From: Clostridia bacterium
GTDB taxonomy: Bacteria > Bacillota > Clostridia > Oscillospirales > CAG-272
Reading direction: 5' to 3'
Assembly (NCBI GenBank): GCA_017960705.1
Contig: JAGCYR010000191.1
Location: forward strand, 1-5,589
DNA: 5,589 nucleotides
The notes below the pieces were generated by a model. It was not told the DNA's origin. It searched no databases and saw nothing but the letters and a program-made list of their open reading frames with translations. This document shows, piece after piece, positions 1 through 4,425 of the stretch (position 1 is its first letter; each line of letters starts with the position of its first letter). Position numbers and translations under genes: made by a program.

Positions 1-2219
1 CCGTCGTCGTTTTCGATATCGCAGAGCGGGAGCCGGGTGCGCGTGAAGCGGTCGGCAAACGGCTTGTAGTCAAGCGAGAGGACGGTCGCGGCGCCGTTGG
101 CGGGGACGGTATAGGAGAACTCGGTCGGGAGCAGGTCGGTTTCCTCCCCGAAGTCGTAGAGCGCGAGTTTTCCTTTCCCCGAAACGGGAGAAAGCGAGTC
201 GTTGGAAACGGTGACGGTCAGCTTGCCGTCCTGCTCCGCGATTGAGCAGATCACGGGCTTCGCGCAGCGTTTGAAGGCGTAGAAGGCGGGCTTCGCGACC
301 CCGTAATAATCGATCAGAGACCAACTGTTCGCCGCGGGCCAGCAATCGTTCAGCATCCAGAAGAGGATGCCCGACGAAAACCACTTGTTCCGGCGGTAGA
401 GTTCCACCCCGAGCCGTACCCATTCGCAGTGCATCTCTTGCATCTTGGCGACCCGGTCTTCCCCGCTCTCGTACTTGCCGAAGAGTTTTTCGGTCATCTT
501 GTCGAGATGTCCGTAGAGCGTCAGCGGCTTGATCGACGGATTGGTTTTGGTGTGGAACTCGGACATCGCCTGATCGTCCCCGAAAATATCCTCGTCCGAA
601 AGAAAGCGGCGGAGGGTCGAGACGAAAGGCATCCCCATCGTGGGCTGTTCGGCGTTGAAGCGGGTCAGGTACTGCGACATGGTTTCCCGCCAGTCGGACA
701 GGTCGTTTTCGCGGACGTAGCGGAAGAACGCCCCGAGGAAGAAGGTGCTGTGCGACGTGCCGCGGGTCGGGCTGCAATACGGGTCGCCGCCGTAGGGGGA
801 GGACGGGAGGAACCGGCGGGCGGGATCGAGTTCGGAGAGGATCGGCGCGATGACCTTCGCCGCAAGATAGCCCGGGAAATCGGTCTTGTTCTCGTTGCCG
901 TAGACGGCGTTCTCGTTGTCGCCGTTCCAGAACGCGAGGCAAGGATGATTGCGGAGCCGCAGAGCCCCGGCTCTCGCCTCCAGCTTCAATTCGTCAAGGA
1001 ACCATTCCTCGTTTTCGGGATAGGTGCCGCAAGCCATCAAAAAGTCCTGCGCCACGAGGATCCCGAGGCGGTCGCATTCGCTGTAAAACTCGTCGCGCTC
1101 GAAGATGCCGCCGCCCCAGACGCGGATCATATTGACCCCGCATTTGCGGCTCGTTTCGAGTATCTTCGCGATCTTTTCGGGGGTCTCGGCGGACGGGAAG
1201 GGTTCGCAGGGGACCCAGTCGGCGCCCTTGCAGAAGACGGGCGTTCCGTTGACCACGACCGTAAACCCCGAGGTGGTCTCGTTGTTGTCCTTGCCTTTCG
1301 CGAAGGGTTGGCTTTGGATCTTTTTGCAGCGTTCGGATTCCGGGCTGCCGGGGCGGTCGACCGGCTGGCTCAAAGTGATCCGGCGGATACCGAACTTGAC
1401 CGAGGTCTCCCCCGCCGGGGTGCTCGCCGTCAGGGTATAGAGCGGCTGCTTTCCGTACCCGTTCGGGTACCAGAGACGGGCGTCGGGGATATCGATCCAC
1501 TCTTCGAGCGACGGATCGAGCAAAACGCGCGTTTTTGCAAAGACGGTCTTGCCGTCGGGATCGGCAATCGAAAGAGAGAGGACGTCGCCGTTGTTTTGGA
1601 AGTCCGAGAGCGAAAAGGCGACCTTGATCTGCGCGGAGCCGGGCAGGATCTCTTCGGTCGTGACGTAGACCCCCGCGACGGTATTGGGCTGACGGAAAAC
1701 CAGCCGCACGTCGCGAAAAACACCCATCGTGACGAAGCGGTCGACCCAATCCCAGCCGTAGGTGCATTGGATCCGTCTGGTGTGGAGCCGCTCGGTCGTG
1801 AAGGCGCCCGGGAGACTCGGTTTGCCCTCGACCTCCCGGATCGGGGAGCGGAAACGCACCTCCAGCCGGTTGGTCCCCCGTTTCAGAACGCCGTCGACGG
1901 GAAAGGCGTGCGGGATGAACATATTGTGCGCCTCGCCGACCTTTTGCCCGTTCAAACAGATATCGCAGTAGGTGTCCAGCCCGTCGAATTCAAGGAACGC
2001 GGCGGGGGAAAGATCCGGGACGTCGAATTCGCGGGCGTACGTAACGTCGCAGTTCTCGATCCACTGCACGGTTTTCGACCGATCGCGGTAATAGAAATCC
2101 CCGATCTTCCCGCAAGAGAGCAGGTCTGTATGGATACACCCCGGCACCGTCGCGGGGAACGAGACGGTCTCTCCTTTTTCGGTTACGTATTCGCCCTGCC
2201 AGGCGCCGTTCAAAAGCAT
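1..2219 (-). CDS. GH2 beta-mannosidase-like glycoside hydrolase, C-terminus cut by window edge
   Basis: Probably removes terminal beta-mannose from manno-oligosaccharides by the retaining GH2 mechanism. No signal peptide is visible, so it likely acts in the cytoplasm on imported sugars. Reading leftward from ATG at 2219-2217, 739 codons are open to the edge; relatives usually run about 800-870 residues, so only the end is missing. An N-terminal jelly-roll (about 1-180) has the family motif VPGCIHTDLL (26-35) and CTYGWDWVDRF (152-162). An Ig-like domain follows (about 180-280), then a TIM barrel (about 315-660) with VFCKGADWVP (328-337) and MIRVWGGGIFERDEFY (364-379). WNGDNEN (431-437) places the acid/base at Glu436; RFNAEQPTMG (520-529) suggests Glu524 as nucleophile. 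FWMLNDCWPAANSWSLIDYYG (620-640) is typical of the family's barrel end. Residues about 286-314 look like an insertion. The start is supported by AGAGAGGA 7 nt upstream. It lies 31 bp after the kinase gene without a terminator, suggesting co-transcription. Exact substrate is uncertain; another GH2 exo-glycosidase is possible. Confidence 0.9.
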   Translation of the reverse strand, partial: MLLNGAWQGEYVTEKGETVSFPATVPGCIHTDLLSCGKIGDFYYRDRSKTVQWIENCDVTYAREFDVPDLSPAAFLEFDGLDTYCDICLNGQKVGEAHNMFIPHAFPVDGVLKRGTNRLEVRFRSPIREVEGKPSLPGAFTTERLHTRRIQCTYGWDWVDRFVTMGVFRDVRLVFRQPNTVAGVYVTTEEILPGSAQIKVAFSLSDFQNNGDVLSLSIADPDGKTVFAKTRVLLDPSLEEWIDIPDARLWYPNGYGKQPLYTLTASTPAGETSVKFGIRRITLSQPVDRPGSPESERCKKIQSQPFAKGKDNNETTSGFTVVVNGTPVFCKGADWVPCEPFPSAETPEKIAKILETSRKCGVNMIRVWGGGIFERDEFYSECDRLGILVAQDFLMACGTYPENEEWFLDELKLEARAGALRLRNHPCLAFWNGDNENAVYGNENKTDFPGYLAAKVIAPILSELDPARRFLPSSPYGGDPYCSPTRGTSHSTFFLGAFFRYVRENDLSDWRETMSQYLTRFNAEQPTMGMPFVSTLRRFLSDEDIFGDDQAMSEFHTKTNPSIKPLTLYGHLDKMTEKLFGKYESGEDRVAKMQEMHCEWVRLGVELYRRNKWFSSGILFWMLNDCWPAANSWSLIDYYGVAKPAFYAFKRCAKPVICSIAEQDGKLTVTVSNDSLSPVSGKGKLALYDFGEETDLLPTEFSYTVPANGAATVLSLDYKPFADRFTRTRLPLCDIENDD

Positions 2220-2226
2220 TTGCGTT

Positions 2227-2234
2227 TCCTCTCT
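2227..2234 (-). promoter_or_regulatory. Ribosome binding site of the mannosidase gene
   Basis: Read on the minus strand the bases are AGAGAGGA, 7 nt before the ATG at 2219. No in-frame ATG, GTG or TTG lies between the kinase stop and this ATG, so the site settles the start. The 31-bp gap holds no recognisable -10 box or terminator, which favours readthrough from the kinase gene. Confidence 0.75.
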
Positions 2235-2250
2235 TTCAGTGGGGGGTGGT

Positions 2251-3567
2251 TCAGTTTTTTTCAGGCAGCGTAACGGTAAACGTCGTTCCGTCCTGTTCGC
2301 TGCTCGTGACCGATATTCTGCCCTTGATCGCCTCGGTCAGGTTCTTCGCGATCGAGAGCCCGAGCCCGTGTCCGCCTACGCTTCTGGCGGAATCGGCGCG
2401 ATAGAAGCGGTCGAACAGATGGGCAAGATCGCCGTCGGAAATCACGCCTTGATTCTTCACCGTGAAGACGATCTGTTTCTTCCGCGAAAGCGCGACCTCC
2501 ACTTTGTTTCCCGGCTCGGAATACTTGACCGCGTTGTCGATCAAAATCTGCGCGACGCGGGAGAAGGAATCGCGATCGGAGGGGGCGACGATATCCGGCT
2601 CGATCTCGGCTTCGATCCCGACGCCCTTCTCAAAGGCGACCGGCTCGAAGTGCATCACCGTCTCGCCGAGCAGATCCGAAAGATCGACGGGAGAAAGCTC
2701 AATGCCCGCCCCGACGGTCTCGGAACGCGAGAGTTCGAGCATCTTCTCGGTCAGACCCTTCATCCGCTCCGCCTCTTCGTCGGTCGCCTCGATCCATTTC
2801 ATTTGCGATGCGACCGTGGCGTCTGGATGGGCGCGGAGGATGTTGTTGTTCGCCAGAATGACGGTCAAGGGGGTGCGCAGATCGTGCGAGACGTCGGCGA
2901 CGAACCGCTTCTGCCCCTCCCACGCCTCGGAGACGGGTTTGAGCGCCAGCCCCGACAAAAACAGGCTGACTCCGAAGAGAAGCCCGACGCCCAGAACGAA
3001 GACGACGACCGAGATCAGAAGGTCGCGCCGAAGCGTCCCGGAGAGGGTCGCGTAGGAGGAAAAGGCGATCTCGGTCCCCTCGGCGGTCAGATAGCGGCGG
3101 TAGATCAGGTCGAGCGAACGCTGAACGCCCTCGTCGCTCTTTGACGCGAGCGCTTGCCTCACCGCCTCCGCAAGATCTTCCTCGTTCATATCCGCGTTCA
3201 TCGCGAAGGTGCGGGTAATATTGCCGTCACCGTCGCAGAGGACGGCGAAGGAGTAGACCGACGGGAGCTCGTCCCGCCCCATCCGCGGCAGCCTCCTGTC
3301 GGGTCCTTCGCCGCCCGGGGGAGGTTCTTCCCCGTTCTGCGGGGGGTCCGCTTGAAACTCGCCTTCCCCGCCCTCCGGGGGAAGTTCGGCGGGGGGTTCG
3401 TCGGTATTCATACGCGCGATCTGTGAAACGCGGTCGAGCGAGCTGTAGATCTCGCGTTCCTGCGCCCGGTAGGAGGTGACCACGTTGAAGACCAGGACGA
3501 CCAGCAGAACCAGCGTCGCCAGCACCAGATTGATCAGCGTGAACTTACGCTTCAGTTTTTTCAGCAT
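2251..3567 (-). CDS. Two-component sensor histidine kinase, membrane-bound
   Basis: Predicted to sense an extracellular or envelope signal, autophosphorylate and pass phosphate to the response regulator encoded just upstream. The 438-residue protein has TM helix 1 (about 9-30), an extracytoplasmic segment (about 31-181) and TM helix 2 (about 182-206). Within the sensor, residues about 57-98 are rich in Pro, Gly and Glu (for example EEPPPGGEGPDRR), followed by a possible small PAS-like fold. A linker of only about 20 residues (ALKPVSEAWEGQKRF) leaves no room for a full HAMP domain. The H box FVADVSHDLRTPL has phospho-acceptor His228. The ATPase domain has N box LIDNAVKYS (Asn345), a G1 region VKNQGVIS where Asn replaces the usual Asp, F box LFDRFYRAD (384-392) and G2 box GGHGLGLSIAKNL (398-410). 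An upstream in-frame ATG would add nine residues, but GGAGG 6 nt before the ATG at 3567 favours this start. The gene overlaps the regulator by 23 bp, suggesting translational coupling. The signal cannot be told from sequence. Confidence 0.96.
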   Translation of the reverse strand: MLKKLKRKFTLINLVLATLVLLVVLVFNVVTSYRAQEREIYSSLDRVSQIARMNTDEPPAELPPEGGEGEFQADPPQNGEEPPPGGEGPDRRLPRMGRDELPSVYSFAVLCDGDGNITRTFAMNADMNEEDLAEAVRQALASKSDEGVQRSLDLIYRRYLTAEGTEIAFSSYATLSGTLRRDLLISVVVFVLGVGLLFGVSLFLSGLALKPVSEAWEGQKRFVADVSHDLRTPLTVILANNNILRAHPDATVASQMKWIEATDEEAERMKGLTEKMLELSRSETVGAGIELSPVDLSDLLGETVMHFEPVAFEKGVGIEAEIEPDIVAPSDRDSFSRVAQILIDNAVKYSEPGNKVEVALSRKKQIVFTVKNQGVISDGDLAHLFDRFYRADSARSVGGHGLGLSIAKNLTEAIKGRISVTSSEQDGTTFTVTLPEKN

Positions 3568-4243
3568 CGCGCGCCTCCAGTTTGTAGCCCACACGCTTGA
3601 CCGTCACGATCTCGCACCGCGAGCCGAGATGGTTCAGCTTCTTTCTTAAAAAGGAAACGTACGCCTCGACGTTGTTGTCGCCGGCGTCGGATTCGTAGCC
3701 CCAGATCTTGGTGATGAGGTCCTCTTTTTGCAGAATGGCGCCGCCGTTCGCGATCAGGTAGCGGATCATCTCGCCCTCGCGGAAGCTGAGCCCGATCGAG
3801 CGCCCCGTCGCGGTGCTGCAGAGTTCCATCGACGAGATCCGGAAGGTCAGGTCGCCGTAGGTCATCTCGTCGAGCACGACCTCGCCCTTCCTTCTCGAAA
3901 GAACGCGCACGCGGGCGAGCAGCTCGCCGGGCGAAAAGGGTTTGGTCATATAGTCGTCCGCCCCGGCGTCGAGCCCCCTGATCTTGTCGGTGACCTCGCC
4001 CCGCGCGGTCAGCATCAGAACGGGGGTGGCGATCTTCTTTTTCCGGAGCGCCGAAACGATCTCAAAGCCGTTCATCCCGGGCAGCATCACGTCGAGGATG
4101 ATGACGTCGTAGATGCCGCTCTCGGCGTAGGCGAGCCCGTCGGTTCCGGTATAAACGGTATCGACCATGTATTTCACTTCGGTCAGGATCTCGGAGAGCG
4201 CGTCGGCAAGCCGCCGTTCGTCCTCCACTACAAGGATGGTCAT
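3545..4243 (-). CDS. OmpR/PhoB-family response regulator
   Basis: A DNA-binding response regulator of 232 residues, the normal family size. The receiver domain (1-about 118) has acidic pocket Glu7/Asp8 in ILVVEDE, phospho-acceptor Asp51 in IILDVMLPGMNG, switch Thr79 in MLTARGE, and Lys101 in DDYMTKPFSPGELLARV. The C-terminal winged helix (about 125-222) has LSFREGEMIRYLI, the IWGY turn, the recognition-helix stretch NNVEAYVSFLRKKL (190-203) and the wing VKRVGYKLE. All activation residues are present, so it should be phosphorylated by the kinase encoded directly downstream. ATG at 4243 is chosen over one at 4300 because GGAGGT lies 5 nt upstream and because homologues start at the M-ILVVEDE strand; the upstream extension would also run through the predicted promoter. 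It is the first gene of the leftward operon and lies beside a 47-bp repeat operator at 4315-4361 that it probably binds, giving autoregulation and control of the divergent lipoprotein. The regulon is inferred. Confidence 0.97.
   Translation of the reverse strand: MTILVVEDERRLADALSEILTEVKYMVDTVYTGTDGLAYAESGIYDVIILDVMLPGMNGFEIVSALRKKKIATPVLMLTARGEVTDKIRGLDAGADDYMTKPFSPGELLARVRVLSRRKGEVVLDEMTYGDLTFRISSMELCSTATGRSIGLSFREGEMIRYLIANGGAILQKEDLITKIWGYESDAGDNNVEAYVSFLRKKLNHLGSRCEIVTVKRVGYKLEARDAEKTEA
3574..3578 (-). promoter_or_regulatory. Ribosome binding site of the histidine kinase gene
   Basis: GGAGG on the minus strand lies inside the last codons of the regulator gene, 6 nt before ATG at 3567-3565. 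It selects MLKKLKRKF as the N-terminus over the ATG 27 nt further upstream, and gives the positively charged residues expected just before TM helix 1. Confidence 0.85.
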
Positions 4244-4248
4244 ATCGT

Positions 4249-4254
4249 ACCTCC
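4249..4254 (-). promoter_or_regulatory. Ribosome binding site of the response regulator gene
   Basis: Minus-strand GGAGGT, 5 nt before the ATG at 4243. It is a strong site and fixes the start at MTILVVEDE rather than the in-frame ATG at 4300. Confidence 0.88.
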
Positions 4255-4271
4255 GTTTTTCGTCCGTCTTT

Positions 4272-4300
4272 ATTGTACCACTTTTTTCGCGGTTACACAA
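4272..4300 (-). promoter_or_regulatory. Predicted sigma-A-type promoter of the regulator-kinase-mannosidase operon
   Basis: On the minus strand, TTGTGT (4300-4295) and TACAAT (4277-4272) are separated by exactly 17 bp. The -10 is a near-consensus hexamer and the -35 matches only TTG of TTGACA. An A/T-rich run (about 4303-4313) sits just upstream and could act as an UP element. Transcription would start near 4265, giving a leader of about 20 nt that contains the GGAGGT site. The near edge of the repeat operator is 14 bp upstream of the -35, an arrangement compatible with activation. Not experimentally shown. Confidence 0.65.
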
Positions 4301-4314
4301 CCATTTTATTTACG

Positions 4315-4361
4315 AAAACTGAAACAAAACTGAAACGGTTTTTCAGTTGGCTTTCAGTTTT
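4315..4361. promoter_or_regulatory. Four-unit, dyad-symmetric 11-bp repeat operator, probable response-regulator binding site
   Basis: AAAACTGAAAC occurs at 4315-4325 and again, identical and abutting, at 4326-4336. After 3 bp (GGT) come two inverted units: TTTTCAGTTGG at 4340-4350 (8 of 11 match the reverse complement) and CTTTCAGTTTT at 4351-4361 (10 of 11). All four share the core ACTGAAA or its complement, with an 11-bp period within each arm. The two 22-bp arms match at 18 of 22 positions around a centre at 4338. OmpR/PhoB-family regulators typically bind direct repeats about one helical turn apart as head-to-tail dimers, so each arm could hold one dimer facing one of the two divergent promoters. 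The adjacent regulator gene is the obvious candidate binder; this is inference. A hairpin acting in RNA is unlikely, because the element lies upstream of both predicted start sites. Confidence 0.8.
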
Positions 4362-4373
4362 GCGGGGTACAAT
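4347..4373 (+). promoter_or_regulatory. Predicted activator-dependent promoter of the lipoprotein gene
   Basis: TACAAT at 4368-4373 is a good -10 hexamer. No good -35 exists: the best is TTGGCT at 4347-4352, with a short 15-bp spacer. The -35 zone is instead occupied by the inverted arm of the repeat operator, which ends 6 bp before the -10. A good -10 combined with a poor, operator-covered -35 is typical of promoters that need a bound OmpR-family activator. Transcription would start near 4380, giving a leader of about 45 nt. Confidence 0.6.
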
Positions 4374-4385
4374 GGACGCGGAAAC

Positions 4386-4404
4386 CGGAAGAAGGGCTCT
4401 TCCG
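4386..4404 (+). other. Small hairpin in the lipoprotein mRNA leader
   Basis: CGGAAGA (4386-4392) pairs with TCTTCCG (4398-4404) around a 5-nt loop AGGGC. No U-run follows, so it is not an intrinsic terminator. It lies just inside the predicted transcript, 8 nt before the Shine-Dalgarno, and could stabilise the 5' end or affect ribosome access. A chance inverted repeat of this size is also possible. Confidence 0.4.
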
Positions 4405-4412
4405 AAGAAAAA

Positions 4413-4420
4413 AGAGGTGA
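4413..4420 (+). promoter_or_regulatory. Ribosome binding site of the lipoprotein gene
   Basis: AGAGGTGA sits 5 nt before ATG at 4426 and follows an A-rich, unstructured run. It supports the start that gives a textbook lipoprotein signal peptide. Confidence 0.85.
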
Positions 4421-4425
4421 CCGAT

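Noticed and set aside
70..1767. Minus-strand open frames of 290, 257, 97 and 66 codons in the mannosidase region
   Set aside because: They are in other frames of the same strand as the GH2 gene, Arg/Pro-rich, and without domain similarity or ribosome sites.
2220..2250. Possible terminator or promoter between kinase and mannosidase
   Set aside because: The 31-bp gap has no stem-loop with a U-run and no -10/-35 pair; only a G/C run and a ribosome site are visible.
429..2273. Long plus-strand open frame of 614 codons opposite the mannosidase
   Set aside because: Its translation is low-complexity, Arg/Gly/Val/Glu-rich and has no recognisable domain. The minus-strand frame gives a full GH2 enzyme with catalytic motifs and a ribosome site. 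The open antisense frame is a by-product of G/C-rich third positions.
3363..3384. CTTCCCC...GGGGAAG inverted repeat (7-bp stem, 8-nt loop) considered as a terminator
   Set aside because: It lies inside the kinase coding region in the Pro/Gly-rich segment and has no U-run; it is a composition effect of CCC/GGG codons.
2239..3426. Plus-strand open frames opposite the histidine kinase
   Set aside because: Antisense shadows of a gene with complete kinase motifs; their products show no recognisable domain.
3728..4333. Plus-strand 201-codon frame opposite the response regulator
   Set aside because: Antisense shadow with His/Arg/Gly-biased composition. It runs through the regulator gene and the divergent promoter region.
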